A DNA stretch of 64,000 bases from Eubacterium sp. (GTDB taxonomy: Bacteria; Bacillota; Clostridia; Lachnospirales; Lachnospiraceae): positions 1 to 64,000 of the forward strand of contig JAILOU010000015.1 of NCBI GenBank assembly GCA_024690665.1, read 5' to 3'. Below, piece by piece: positions 47,689 to 57,461 of this stretch (position 1 is its first letter; each line of letters starts with the position of its first letter). A program made the position numbers and the translations under genes. The notes under the pieces were generated by a model. It saw only the letters and a program-made list of their open reading frames with translations. It did not search any database and was not told the DNA's origin.

Positions 47689-48837
47689 ATGGAATTATTT
47701 ACACTGGTAGCACCTTGTCATTTTGGACTTGAGGCAGTATTGAAAAGAGAAATCTACGACCTTGGATATGAGATTACACAGGTGGAAGACGGCAGGGTGA
47801 CTTTCGAAGGAGATGCAGAGGCAATCTGTCGCGCCAATATCAATCTTAGAACGGCTGAGCGGGTGCTTCTTAGCATCGGCAAGTTCAAGGCGACAACATT
47901 TGAAGAATTATTTGACCGTGTCAAAGAACTGCCTTGGGAGAACTATCTTCCAAAGGATGGGAAGTTCTGGGTGAAGAAAGCTTCTTCGATTAAAAGTAAG
48001 CTTTTTAGTTCTTCCGATATCCAGTCGATTGTAAAAAAAGCAATCGTTGAAAGGATGAAAAAGACATATCAGGTATCCTGGTTTGAGGAAGATGGAGCAG
48101 CTTATCCAATTCGTGTCTTTTTACTTAAGGATGAGGTGCTTGTTACACTTGATACCTCAGGCGCTTCACTTCATAAGAGAGGTTATCGTCCGGTTGCCGG
48201 CAAGGCGCCGATCTCGGAGACGCTTGCTGCAGCACTGATTCAGCTGACGCCGTGGAGAGGAGACCGTATCCTGGTAGATCCGTTTTGTGGAAGCGGGACA
48301 TTTGCCATTGAAGCAGCAATGATGGCTGCACATATTGCACCGGGGTTGAATCGGGAATTTACCGCAGAGTCCTGGACGAACCTGATTGACAGGCAGTTGT
48401 GGTACGATGCGGCAGAGGAAGCAAGAGAAGAGATTGATACTGAGGTTAAGACGGATATTCAGGCGTATGATATCGATGGAGAAGTGCTCAAAGCGGCGCG
48501 CGAGAATGCTAAAAGAGCCGGCGTTGAACACATGATTCATTTTCAGCAGCGTGATGTGCGCGACCTGAATCATCCGAAGAAATATGGATTCGTTATTACG
48601 AATCCGCCATATGGCGAACGACTGGAAGAAAAAGAGAATCTTGCACCGATCTATGGTGCGGTTGGGGACGCGATGAAGCGCCTTAATACCTGGTCTTTCT
48701 ATCTGATCACCTCTTATGAGGATGCGGAGCGTGATATCGGTAAGAAGGCCGGTAAAAATCGTAAGATCTACAATGGGATGCTTAAAACTTATTTCTATCA
48801 GTATCCCGGACCAAAACCACCGAAGAGAAAGAAGTAG
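47689..48837 (+). CDS. THUMP-domain class I SAM-dependent RNA methyltransferase (RlmL/YpsC-like)
   Basis: VDPFCGSGTFAIEAAMMA...FVITNPPYGERLEE. Confidence 0.93.
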   Translation: MELFTLVAPCHFGLEAVLKREIYDLGYEITQVEDGRVTFEGDAEAICRANINLRTAERVLLSIGKFKATTFEELFDRVKELPWENYLPKDGKFWVKKASSIKSKLFSSSDIQSIVKKAIVERMKKTYQVSWFEEDGAAYPIRVFLLKDEVLVTLDTSGASLHKRGYRPVAGKAPISETLAAALIQLTPWRGDRILVDPFCGSGTFAIEAAMMAAHIAPGLNREFTAESWTNLIDRQLWYDAAEEAREEIDTEVKTDIQAYDIDGEVLKAARENAKRAGVEHMIHFQQRDVRDLNHPKKYGFVITNPPYGERLEEKENLAPIYGAVGDAMKRLNTWSFYLITSYEDAERDIGKKAGKNRKIYNGMLKTYFYQYPGPKPPKRKK

Positions 48838-48839
48838 AA

Positions 48840-50540
48840 ATGAAAAAAACAGTTCGATTCATTGTGCTGGCGGTTGTTGCGCTGGCCATTGTGTACGTAC
48901 AATATAATCATCTCTATGAAAGAGCATTTAAGCTCCAGACAGATGAGGGGGCGGTGGCAGAATCAGCAACCTATTGGAATTCCGTCATGGCAGCGTATGC
49001 CAACGAGAAAAGCGTTACGCTGAAGATTGATGATGACACTTATGGAACGTCAGACGGAATCTATGTGAATGATTCGCTGGAGATTATGCTGCCGGTAGAT
49101 ATGTTAAGAGAGTGTTTTTCGTGCTCGGCACATGTCTATGATAAGAAAAAGCTTGTTGTTGATAAGGGGACGATAAAGTTCACGGTAAAACTGCAGGCTG
49201 ATTCGTATACCGTCAATGGCGAGGAAAAAGAAGGGACAGATGTATTCGTTCAAAAAGACGATACCTTCTATGTGTCATCTGCAGTGCTGGCACAAGAACT
49301 TGGTTACTCGTACAAGTGGAATGCAAAGAAGAATATCGGTTCCATATCTTCTTCTGATGAAGAATTAGAACTTCCTGCGTCATACGATCTTCGAGAAGAA
49401 GGAAGAACGGGAGAAATCTTAAATCAGGGCTCTTATGGTACCTGCTGGGCATTTGCCTCATTATCATCGATTGAATCTATCTTACTTCCGGAGAGCTCAA
49501 GGCAATTCTCGGTTGACCACATGAGTATCAGTAACAGCTTTTCATCGAGCCAGTACGATGGCGGGGACTATACGATGGGAATGGCGTATCTGACTTCGTG
49601 GCAAGGGCCTGTGTTAGAAGAAGACGATCCATACGGAGATGGCAAGAGTGATGACAGCCTAGATCCGGTTCTTCATGTTCAGGAGATTCAGCTGATTACA
49701 GATAAAAAGTATGAGGAAATTAAAGAGGCGGTTATGCTCTATGGCGGGGTACAGACCTCTATCTATAACTCGATGCGTAATGGATACAGTTCCAACGCGC
49801 AGTATAGCTACTATAATAAATCTTACTATTACAGTGGCACACAAAGACCGAATCACGATATTGTAATTGTTGGTTGGGATGATGATTATGCAAAGGAAAA
49901 CTTTGTCACCACTCCGGAGGGAGACGGTGCGTTCATCTGTCAAAACAGCTGGGGAGAATCCTTTGGCGACGATGGCTTTTTCTATATCTCTTATTATGAT
50001 ACGAACATTGGTAATAACAATGTAGTATATACCGGAATCGAGTCTTCTGATAATTATGATTCCATCTACCAGGCAGATTTGTGTGGATGGGTTGGTCAGA
50101 TTGGATATGGTTCGGATTCTGTATACGGAGCCAATATCTATACAGCACAAGAAGATGAGAAACTAAGCGCAGTTGGATTTTATATTACGTCGGAAGATAC
50201 CGACTACGAAGTCTATGCAGTTACGGATTATGAAGATACCGACTCCTTTGAGGATATGACGCTCTTAGCTTCCGGAAATAAGGAGCGAAGCGGCTATTAT
50301 ACCGTGGATGTGAGCGAAAAACTTGATCTTAAGAAAGGGCAAAAATTCGCTGTCATACTGAAGCTGAAAACAGAGGATAACGACCATCCGCTGGCAATTG
50401 AATATCGGGCGGATGAATTCTCAGAAGATGCAGATATTACGGATGGTGAGGGTTATATCTCGGTATCCGGAGACGAGTGGATCAGCGTGGAAGAAACATA
50501 TTCATGCAATCTGTGTCTGAAAGCATATACACAGCAATAG
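48840..50540 (+). CDS. Secreted papain-like (C1) cysteine protease with copper-amine-oxidase-N-like and C-terminal lectin-like regions
   Basis: NQGSYGTCWAFASLSSIES (Cys), NHDIVIVGWDDDY (His), CQNSWGESFGDDGFFYISY (Asn). Confidence 0.9.
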   Translation: MKKTVRFIVLAVVALAIVYVQYNHLYERAFKLQTDEGAVAESATYWNSVMAAYANEKSVTLKIDDDTYGTSDGIYVNDSLEIMLPVDMLRECFSCSAHVYDKKKLVVDKGTIKFTVKLQADSYTVNGEEKEGTDVFVQKDDTFYVSSAVLAQELGYSYKWNAKKNIGSISSSDEELELPASYDLREEGRTGEILNQGSYGTCWAFASLSSIESILLPESSRQFSVDHMSISNSFSSSQYDGGDYTMGMAYLTSWQGPVLEEDDPYGDGKSDDSLDPVLHVQEIQLITDKKYEEIKEAVMLYGGVQTSIYNSMRNGYSSNAQYSYYNKSYYYSGTQRPNHDIVIVGWDDDYAKENFVTTPEGDGAFICQNSWGESFGDDGFFYISYYDTNIGNNNVVYTGIESSDNYDSIYQADLCGWVGQIGYGSDSVYGANIYTAQEDEKLSAVGFYITSEDTDYEVYAVTDYEDTDSFEDMTLLASGNKERSGYYTVDVSEKLDLKKGQKFAVILKLKTEDNDHPLAIEYRADEFSEDADITDGEGYISVSGDEWISVEETYSCNLCLKAYTQQ

Positions 50541-50549
50541 GATGGGCAT

Positions 50550-51623
50550 ATGGAACCAAATAAGTTAAAAAGGCTGCTGGCTCTTGCACTGATTGTGGCA
50601 ATCGGGGGCGTGACTTCGATGTGCGTGATGGGACGCACGCATGATTCCCTTGTGGCAATCCGACAGGAAAAGGAAAATCTCGAAGAGATGGACGGCCTCG
50701 AATTATTGCAGTATTACACAAATGAAATTAAAAAGAATAAAGAAGTCTCAGAGTTTGACCAGCAACTTCGTATGGAACTTCCAAAGGGCGTAAGCAGCGA
50801 TGATGTAACCTGCGAATGCGATTATATGAACCGGGTGGTGGAGATTAAGATTCCGACAACGGACAAGGATTATTTCTATCATTATCCGATGCTTGGCAAA
50901 TGTGATTACATCGAAGATATGAACTTATCTGTTGAGGATGGATATGCTGAACTTACGGTGTCTTTAAACAGCGTTTATGAGGTGGAGACGGATGTAAAAG
51001 AGGGCCATGAGGAATATATTTACATAGATTTTGTGAAACCGAGCGAGATTTATGATAAAATAGTTGTGGTTGATGCCGGACATGGTGGGAGCGATTCCGG
51101 AGCCGAACGGTCCGGAGTTAATGAGAAGGACATTAACCTTGGCATTGTAAAGCAGCTGAAGAAATTGGCGGATGACCAGGATGATATTAAGTTTTACTAC
51201 ACGCGTACAACGGATGAGAATCTTGGACTTGATGAGCGGGTAGACCTTGCAAATGGTGTGGAAGCGGATTATTTTATAAGCGTACACAACAATGCATACA
51301 GTTATGCATCTGCGGAAAGCGTCAACGGAACAGAGGTGCTTTATAACGATCAATATGATGAGGATGGTGTCAATACATCTAAGAAGCTTGCACAGCTTTG
51401 CCTGGATGAGCTGACGTCAAAACTCGGAAGCCAAAATCAGGGACTGGAAGAAGGAAGCAATATTTATATTGTAAAAAACAGCGACTGTCCCGTCGCCTTG
51501 GTAGAAGTTGGCTATATGTCAAATGACTCAGAACTGAATCATCTGCAGGATGAGAGTTATCAAAAGAAAGCTGCTTCGGCGATTTTCAATGCAATTCAAG
51601 AGGCATATGAAAAAGAGCTGTAA
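50550..51623 (+). CDS. N-acetylmuramoyl-L-alanine amidase (Amidase_3)
   Basis: VVVDAGHGGSDSGAERSGVNEKDINLGIVKQL...SVHNNAY...VALVEVGYMSNDSELNHL. Confidence 0.93.
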   Translation: MEPNKLKRLLALALIVAIGGVTSMCVMGRTHDSLVAIRQEKENLEEMDGLELLQYYTNEIKKNKEVSEFDQQLRMELPKGVSSDDVTCECDYMNRVVEIKIPTTDKDYFYHYPMLGKCDYIEDMNLSVEDGYAELTVSLNSVYEVETDVKEGHEEYIYIDFVKPSEIYDKIVVVDAGHGGSDSGAERSGVNEKDINLGIVKQLKKLADDQDDIKFYYTRTTDENLGLDERVDLANGVEADYFISVHNNAYSYASAESVNGTEVLYNDQYDEDGVNTSKKLAQLCLDELTSKLGSQNQGLEEGSNIYIVKNSDCPVALVEVGYMSNDSELNHLQDESYQKKAASAIFNAIQEAYEKEL

Positions 51624-51641
51624 AAAGGAGCATAAAAACAG

Positions 51642-52238
51642 ATGGAACATAAAATTATATTTGCAACCGGCAATGAAGGTAAGATGAAGGAAATAAGGGA
51701 AATCCTTGGTGACCTTAAGGTTCCGGTAGAGTCGATGAAAGAAGCAAATATAGACATCGATATTGAAGAGAACGGAACGACATTTGAGGAGAATTCCCTC
51801 ATTAAGGCAACCGAGGTTGCCAAGCACACAGAAGCGATTGTCCTGGCGGATGATTCGGGACTTGAAATCGATGCTCTCGATAAAGAGCCGGGTGTGCATT
51901 CAGCAAGATATCTTGGCGAGGATACGCCATATGATATAAAAAACAAAGAGATATTGATTCGCATGGATGATGTCTCATGGACGAAGAGAACGGCCAGGTT
52001 TGTCTGCGCTATAACCGCAGTATTTCCGGATGGCCTGCATAAGACGGTAAGAGCAACGATGGAAGGACTGATTGGATATGAGGCCGCCGGTGAAAATGGA
52101 TTTGGATACGATCCAATCTTCTATGTGCCGGAATTCGACTGCACAAGTGCACAGCTTACCATGGAACAGAAAAACAAGATTTCACATCGCGGAAAAGCGC
52201 TTGAGATGATTAAGGAAGAGATTAAGAAACACCTATAG
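51642..52238 (+). CDS. rdgB: XTP/dITP diphosphatase (RdgB/HAM1)
   Basis: IIFATGNEGKMKEIREIL...VLADDSGLEIDALDKEPGVHSARYLGE...GFGYDPIFYVPE. Confidence 0.95.
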   Translation: MEHKIIFATGNEGKMKEIREILGDLKVPVESMKEANIDIDIEENGTTFEENSLIKATEVAKHTEAIVLADDSGLEIDALDKEPGVHSARYLGEDTPYDIKNKEILIRMDDVSWTKRTARFVCAITAVFPDGLHKTVRATMEGLIGYEAAGENGFGYDPIFYVPEFDCTSAQLTMEQKNKISHRGKALEMIKEEIKKHL

Positions 52239-52282
52239 ATGTGTGCAGAAGGACTTAATCGCATACGGGAGTACAAAACTTG

Positions 52283-52762
52283 ATGAGAATCATGATTGTG
52301 AGTGATACACACGGAAAACATAAATATCTCGAGCGTGCCTTAGAACGGGTTAAGTTTATCGACAGGATGATTCATCTTGGCGACGTTGAAGGCTGCGAAG
52401 ACTATATTGAAGCAATTGCCGGCTGCGAAGTAGAATTCGTGGCGGGCAATAATGATTTTTACAGCGATCTTCCGCATGAAATCATAACGGAGATTGGTCC
52501 TTATCGGGCGCTGCTTACGCACGGGCATTACTATTATGTGAATTCGGGAATGAGCGACTTAATCTGTGCCGGAAGAGAAAAGGGCGTCGATCTTGTGATG
52601 TACGGTCATACGCATCGGCCGACGATTGACTATGAAGAGAATCTGATTTTAGTAAATCCCGGAAGCCTGACTTATCCGAGACAGGAAGGGCATCGTCCTT
52701 CGTATATTATGCTGGAATTAGATGATGCCGACCGGATGCATTTTGATACGTTTTTTTTGTAA
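52283..52762 (+). CDS. YfcE-family metallophosphoesterase
   Basis: RIMIVSDTHGKHKYLERAL...HLGDVEGCEDYIE...VAGNNDFYSDLP...YGHTHRPTIDY...VNPGSLTYPR. Confidence 0.93.
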   Translation: MRIMIVSDTHGKHKYLERALERVKFIDRMIHLGDVEGCEDYIEAIAGCEVEFVAGNNDFYSDLPHEIITEIGPYRALLTHGHYYYVNSGMSDLICAGREKGVDLVMYGHTHRPTIDYEENLILVNPGSLTYPRQEGHRPSYIMLELDDADRMHFDTFFL

Positions 52763-52839
52763 AAAAGCAGAGAAAAAAAGCCAAAAATACGCGGTATTTT
52801 CATGGTTTTGAACGAAATGAAAAAAAATAAAAAAAGTAA

Positions 52840-52868
52840 TTGACAGATACATATCTCTATAATATAAT
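52840..52868 (+). promoter_or_regulatory. Consensus sigma-70/A promoter of tRNA operon
   Basis: TTGACA - 17 nt - TATAAT. Confidence 0.95.
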
Positions 52869-52921
52869 ACTAATTGCGTCACGCGAGGGACAACAATCGA
52901 AGACGAAAAAATTCACACTTA

Positions 52922-52996
52922 CGGGGTGTGGCTCAGCTTGGCTAGAGCGCCTGGTTTGGGACCAGGAGGCCGCAGGTTCGAATCCTGTCACCCCGA
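52922..52996 (+). tRNA. tRNA-Pro(TGG)
   Basis: CGGGGTG/CACCCCG acceptor stem; anticodon loop TTTGGGA. Confidence 0.96.
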
Positions 52997-53003
52997 TTTA
53001 TCT

Positions 53004-53074
53004 GCGGGTGTAGTTCAATGGTAGAACACTAGCCTTCCAAGCTAGATACGTGGGTTCGATTCCCATCACCCGCT
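53004..53074 (+). tRNA. tRNA-Gly(TCC)
   Basis: GCGGGTG/CACCCGC; CTAGC-CTTCCAA-GCTAG. Confidence 0.96.
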
Positions 53075-53102
53075 TATTTTTTACAATATATGTAAAAAAT
53101 AT

Positions 53103-53176
<74 letters not shown>

Positions 53177-53180
53177 TTAT

Positions 53181-53255
53181 GGTGGGTATGGCGCAGTTGG
53201 TTAGCGCGCCAGATTGTGGCTCTGGAGGCCGAGGGTTCGAATCCCTCTATCCACC
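53181..53255 (+). tRNA. tRNA-His(GTG)
   Basis: G-1 plus GTGGGTA/TATCCAC; CCAGA-TTGTGGC-TCTGG. Confidence 0.95.
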
Positions 53256-53284
53256 TTTACTGGTAAAGCAGTAGGACAAGTTAA

Positions 53285-53356
53285 TGGGCTATCGCCAAGC
53301 GGTAAGGCACAGGACTTTGACTCCTGCATGCGCCGGTTCGAATCCGGCTAGCCCAG
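53285..53356 (+). tRNA. tRNA-Gln(TTG)
   Basis: TGGGCTA/TAGCCCA; CTTTGAC anticodon loop. Confidence 0.95.
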
Positions 53357-53367
53357 TTTAGATATAT

Positions 53368-53440
53368 GGGATATTAGCTCAGGTGGTAGAGCACTTGACT
53401 TTTAATCAAGTTGTCCGGGGTTCGAGTCCCCGATGTCTCA
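53368..53440 (+). tRNA. tRNA-Lys(TTT)
   Basis: GGGATAT/ATGTCTC; CTTTTAA anticodon loop. Confidence 0.95.
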
Positions 53441-53452
53441 TTATCACATAAC

Positions 53453-53487
53453 AAACGGAAAGTTGACTGACTTTCCGTTTTTTTTAT
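53453..53487 (+). terminator. Terminator of tRNA operon
   Basis: AAACGGAAAGTtgaCTGACTTTCCGTTTTTTTT. Confidence 0.85.
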
Positions 53488-53535
53488 CGCTTAGGCATAG
53501 TATAATAAGTAATAGTAATTTGTAAGGAGACAATT

Positions 53536-54063
53536 ATGAGTGAGAATGTAAAGGATTATGTACGTTCGATTGAGGATTTCCCGGAAGAGGGCGTATTATT
53601 TCGAGATATTACAACCGTGATTCAAGATCCCGATGGATTTCGCCTGGCGCTTGACAAGATGCAAGAGCTCATTGGCGATACGCAGTTTGACGTTGTGATT
53701 GCGGCTGAGTCAAGAGGATTCATCTTCGGAGCGCCGCTTGCAGATCGTTTTCACAAGGGCATGTCTCTTCTTCGCAAAAAGGGCAAGCTTCCATTTAAAA
53801 CGGTATCGCAAAGCTATGAGCTTGAGTATGGTACGGCAGAGGTGGAACTTCACATCGATGCGATTAAACCGGGACAAAAGGTTATCATCGTTGACGATTT
53901 GATTGCAACCGGTGGCACGGTAGATGCTGCGATCAAGCTTGTGGAAAAACTTGGTGGCGAAGTTGTGATGTGTGTATTTTTAATGGAACTGACAGATCTA
54001 AAGGGCAGAGAACGGTTACACGGATACGAGGTGAAATCAGTAATTTCTTATGAAGGTAAGTAA
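53536..54063 (+). CDS. apt: Adenine phosphoribosyltransferase
   Basis: VRSIEDFPEEGVLFRDITTVIQDPDGF...AAESRGFIFGAPLA...VIIVDDLIATGGT. Confidence 0.97.
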   Translation: MSENVKDYVRSIEDFPEEGVLFRDITTVIQDPDGFRLALDKMQELIGDTQFDVVIAAESRGFIFGAPLADRFHKGMSLLRKKGKLPFKTVSQSYELEYGTAEVELHIDAIKPGQKVIIVDDLIATGGTVDAAIKLVEKLGGEVVMCVFLMELTDLKGRERLHGYEVKSVISYEGK

Positions 54064-55615
54064 GCTTAAGGACTTTAATGCAAAAGAGTTTTGGCATAAC
54101 CATGGTAAGAGCGCAATTGCGCCTACCTGTGTCGTTACCGCCATTTTCATAATTACATACTTTTTCTTTGGAATGGAGAATACCATGATAGGGCCATTTG
54201 CGACCCTTTCTTTTCTGCGTTTTAAAGACCTTAAGCGCCATTACAGCTGTATGGCGAAGACATTTATCATCTACTGCATTATGGCGGGGGCTGCCTATGT
54301 GGCACTTCTTAACCTTCCACTGTGCATCATTGTGAATGCCGTCGCACTGTTTTGGCTCTGCGCACTTTTGATTGATGAGTATCAGATGAACAACTACTTT
54401 CCTGCCGGAATGGCGCTGATCTTCTTTCAGATTGCGCCGGTGCATACGGTATCCGCGCTTGGCAATCGTATGCTCGCCCTTGCGGCCAGCTTTGTCATTA
54501 TCTTTATCTTCTTGTTTTTCTTTGGACTTCGTAAGAAGGAAGATGTGCTGGTGACGCTTGCAAGAGAGGGGCAGAGAAACTGCTATCTTTTGTACAAAGC
54601 GGTCGAGCAAATGGATGCGGAGGAAGCGGCAAGGCTTCGAAAGGAAATCTGCAAGAACAATCGTCGTATGAGCGAGATTGTCTATGGTGCAAACAGAGCA
54701 AGCTTTGTAATGTATGAATCGGTGAATATCTACAGCCGGTATATTGGTCTGTTTGAGACTTTTGTTTACGAGTCCAAAGAGGAAGGCGACCGAGACAAAT
54801 GTCTTCACTCGATGGAACAGGTGTTGCAAAGAATTGCGTATCTTAAGTCCAATGAGATTCCGGACAATAAGCGCCTTAAGTTTCGCAGCGCGAAGTTTGA
54901 CATCCGCCTTAATCGTTATCGGTTTGGGCTTCGCCAGGTCTGCATTACGATGCCAACGCTGGTATTTGCCTATGTTACCGGCTGGCAGAATGCCTACTGG
55001 CTTACGATTTCCGTGTTTTTCATGCTGATTCCATTCGCTGACTATACGACGGATCGTGTGAAGCAAAGGGTTCTCGGTACGATTCGCGGCATTGTGTTTT
55101 GCCTGATTTTGTTTTATATCTTCCAGGGACTTGAGCAAAGAGTTGTCATCATGACGATCTTTAACTTTCTGATTTATTCAGCAAATGGATACCAGTCGAT
55201 GGTTTCTTACATCACCTGCTCAGCGCTCGCGCTAAACGACTTAGAGGCAAGCGTAACGCTGATGCTGCTTCAAAGAGTGATTTACACATTCGCCGGAGCC
55301 GGCATTACAATGCTGGCCAATCGCTATGTATTCCCACTTAATAAGAAGGTGGCAGCGGAAGTGGTGCGTAGCAAATTAGAAGAGCTTAAGTACAGGATTC
55401 ACGAGGAAATTCCGTTCGTGGAAGATGTGACAGAGCGAATGCATCGTACCAATGAATGTATGATAAAAGCGTATATGCTGGGCAATTCTTTAACACAGTA
55501 TACATCCCAGGAAGAAGCCGGCACATACCTGCATCCCTATATGATGGAGATGACGGAAACAATCAAAACAAAGATTGATCCGGAAAGCCGGGTGAAAGAA
55601 GCGAAATCTTCTTGA
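54050..55615 (+). CDS. FUSC-like aromatic acid exporter family membrane protein
   Basis: Two blocks of TM helices around a cytoplasmic helical region; LTISVFFMLIPFADYTTDRVKQRVLGTIRGIVF. Confidence 0.75.
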   Translation: MKVSKLKDFNAKEFWHNHGKSAIAPTCVVTAIFIITYFFFGMENTMIGPFATLSFLRFKDLKRHYSCMAKTFIIYCIMAGAAYVALLNLPLCIIVNAVALFWLCALLIDEYQMNNYFPAGMALIFFQIAPVHTVSALGNRMLALAASFVIIFIFLFFFGLRKKEDVLVTLAREGQRNCYLLYKAVEQMDAEEAARLRKEICKNNRRMSEIVYGANRASFVMYESVNIYSRYIGLFETFVYESKEEGDRDKCLHSMEQVLQRIAYLKSNEIPDNKRLKFRSAKFDIRLNRYRFGLRQVCITMPTLVFAYVTGWQNAYWLTISVFFMLIPFADYTTDRVKQRVLGTIRGIVFCLILFYIFQGLEQRVVIMTIFNFLIYSANGYQSMVSYITCSALALNDLEASVTLMLLQRVIYTFAGAGITMLANRYVFPLNKKVAAEVVRSKLEELKYRIHEEIPFVEDVTERMHRTNECMIKAYMLGNSLTQYTSQEEAGTYLHPYMMEMTETIKTKIDPESRVKEAKSS

Positions 55616-55679
55616 CAATTACAGCCAAATCAAATACAATTTAGCGTGTTGTCAGGAAGAGAGGCAGCAATATAGATGA

Positions 55680-55760
55680 GCGGACGTGGCGGAATTGGCA
55701 GACGCGCTAGATTTAGGTTCTAGTGTCCACGACGTGAGGGTTCAAGTCCCTCCGTCCGCA
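55680..55760 (+). tRNA. tRNA-Leu(TAG)
   Basis: GCGGACG/CGTCCGC acceptor; CTAGA-TTTAGGT-TCTAG; variable arm. Confidence 0.96.
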
Positions 55761-55765
55761 TGAGA

Positions 55766-55798
55766 AAACGGGTAGCAAATAAGCTACCCGTTTTTTTC
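55766..55798 (+). terminator. Terminator after tRNA-Leu
   Basis: AACGGGTAGCaaataaGCTACCCGTTTTTTT. Confidence 0.9.
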
Positions 55799-55811
55799 TT
55801 GATATTACACT

Positions 55812-56330
55812 TTAATTACGAAACACTCTACTTCTGACAAATTTCCCCCTCCTCTTTATAAAGCTGTTTCGCTTTGGGAACACCCAGCGCCTGATGAGGG
55901 ATACATTTCGACAGCGCACATCGAGAGCCGCCAAAATCTTGCGAGTATCAAATGCACGCCAAACCGAACCGGGGCTGCCTCGGATGTGGTAAAAGAAAAT
56001 AGACCGTCTGCGAAGCAGACAAGGCATGGGAAAAGTGAAGAGCGCAAGCTTGCTTGCAGTCTCTTCGCTTTTTTTATGACTGGTGTTGTGTTGTAAACAC
56101 AACGGGCTATTTTCTGGGATTAGTCCGCAACCATCCTAGCAGAACACGGGCGGTGGCGGGCAAATCAAAAGATACGCAGAAAAATATTGATAAGCGGCGG
56201 GTCGGTGCGGGGAGAAATAGTATCCGAAGAAAGGCGCGTCCCACAAAAAAAGAGAAACACTTTATCTTGATTTTTGCTCCTCCTCGGGTTATTATAAGTT
56301 CGATTTATATAACTACACAGGAGGATAACT
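55812..56330. other. Gene-free hairpin-rich island, possible remnant of an integrated element
   Basis: Hairpins GTCTGC-gaa-GCAGAC (56006-56020), GAAGAG..CTCTTC with T7 (56036-56075), GTTGTGTT-gta-AACACAAC (56085-56103); no convincing CDS. Confidence 0.45.
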
Positions 56331-56333
56331 ACA

Positions 56334-57314
56334 ATGAAAATTGGAATTTTGGGATATGGAAACCTTGGAAAAGGTGTAGAAAGTGCCGTCAGACAAAACG
56401 ACGACATGGAACTTACTGCAATCTTAACAAGAAGAGACCCGGCAAGTGTTAAGCCGGCAACAGAGGGAGTAAAAGTATACTCTGTAAATGACGTCGAAAA
56501 ATTAAAAGACGAAATCGATGTACTCGTAATCTGCGGCGGATCAGCAACAGATCTTCCAAAGCAGACACCGGAATACGCAAAGTATTTCAATGTTATCGAT
56601 AGTTTTGATACACATGCCAACATTCCAACACATTTTGATAATGTAGATAAGGCAGCAAAAGAAAATGGACATATCGCACTCATCTCTTGCGGATGGGATC
56701 CGGGAATGTTCTCACTGATGAGACTTTATGGCACAATTGCACTTCCGGAAGGAAATGATTATACATTCTGGGGCAAAGGTGTCAGCCAGGGACATTCCGA
56801 TGCAATCAGAAGAGTGAACGGTGTTAAGGATGCACGTCAGTACACAATTCCTGTAGATTCTGCACTTGAATCTGTAAGAAAAGGAGAGAATCCGGAACTT
56901 ACAACAAGACAAAAGCATACAAGAGAATGTTTTGTCGTAGCAGAAGAAGGTGCTGACTTAAAGCAGATCGAAGAAGATATCAAGACAATGCCAAACTACT
57001 TCTCTGATTATGACACAACCGTACATTTCATCAGCGAAGAAGAGTTGCAAAGAGACCATGCGGGAATTCCGCACGGAGGATTCGTATTCCGTACAGGAGT
57101 AACAGGTCTTAACAAAGAGCATAAGCATGTAATCGAATATAGCTTAAAGCTTGACTCTAATCCGGAATTTACATCTTCCGTCATTCTGGCATTTGCAAGA
57201 GCTATCAATAGACTTGCAGGAGAAGGTGCAACAGGCTGTAAGACCGTATTTGATATCGCACCGGCATATCTTAGCCCGTTATCAGGCGAGGAATTAAGAG
57301 CACATATGCTGTAA
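56334..57314 (+). CDS. ddh: meso-Diaminopimelate dehydrogenase
   Basis: MKIGILGYGNLGKGVESAVRQNDDMELTAILTRRDP...VIDSFDTHANIPTHF...ISCGWDPGMFSLMR...FWGKGVSQGHSDAIRRV. Confidence 0.95.
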   Translation: MKIGILGYGNLGKGVESAVRQNDDMELTAILTRRDPASVKPATEGVKVYSVNDVEKLKDEIDVLVICGGSATDLPKQTPEYAKYFNVIDSFDTHANIPTHFDNVDKAAKENGHIALISCGWDPGMFSLMRLYGTIALPEGNDYTFWGKGVSQGHSDAIRRVNGVKDARQYTIPVDSALESVRKGENPELTTRQKHTRECFVVAEEGADLKQIEEDIKTMPNYFSDYDTTVHFISEEELQRDHAGIPHGGFVFRTGVTGLNKEHKHVIEYSLKLDSNPEFTSSVILAFARAINRLAGEGATGCKTVFDIAPAYLSPLSGEELRAHML

Positions 57315-57328
57315 GATAAGCTAATTAT

Positions 57329-57366
57329 AGAAGGCTTTACATCCAATGGGTGTAAGGCCTTTTTAA
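57329..57366 (+). terminator. Terminator after ddh
   Basis: AAGGCTTTACATCCAATGGGTGTAAGGCCTTTTT. Confidence 0.8.
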
Positions 57367-57461
57367 TTGCCTAAATAAGTTTGTCGTGATAAAATTTAAA
57401 TAACTATGAGATTGGGAAATTAGGACGATACAGAGGAATAACGTATAGAGGGGCATGAAAG

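Noticed and set aside
53933-55138. 401-aa minus-strand ORF
   Set aside because: Antisense to apt/FUSC genes; composition (K/H/R-rich) and lack of RBS indicate a shadow ORF.
55748-56140. Candidate att direct repeat of the tRNA-Leu 3' end (GTCCGCA versus AGTCCGCAACC near 56125)
   Set aside because: Only 7 bp match; too short to claim an att site.
56054-56452. 132-aa plus-strand ORF spanning the island into ddh
   Set aside because: Overlaps the start of ddh in another frame and has no RBS; at most a decayed fragment.
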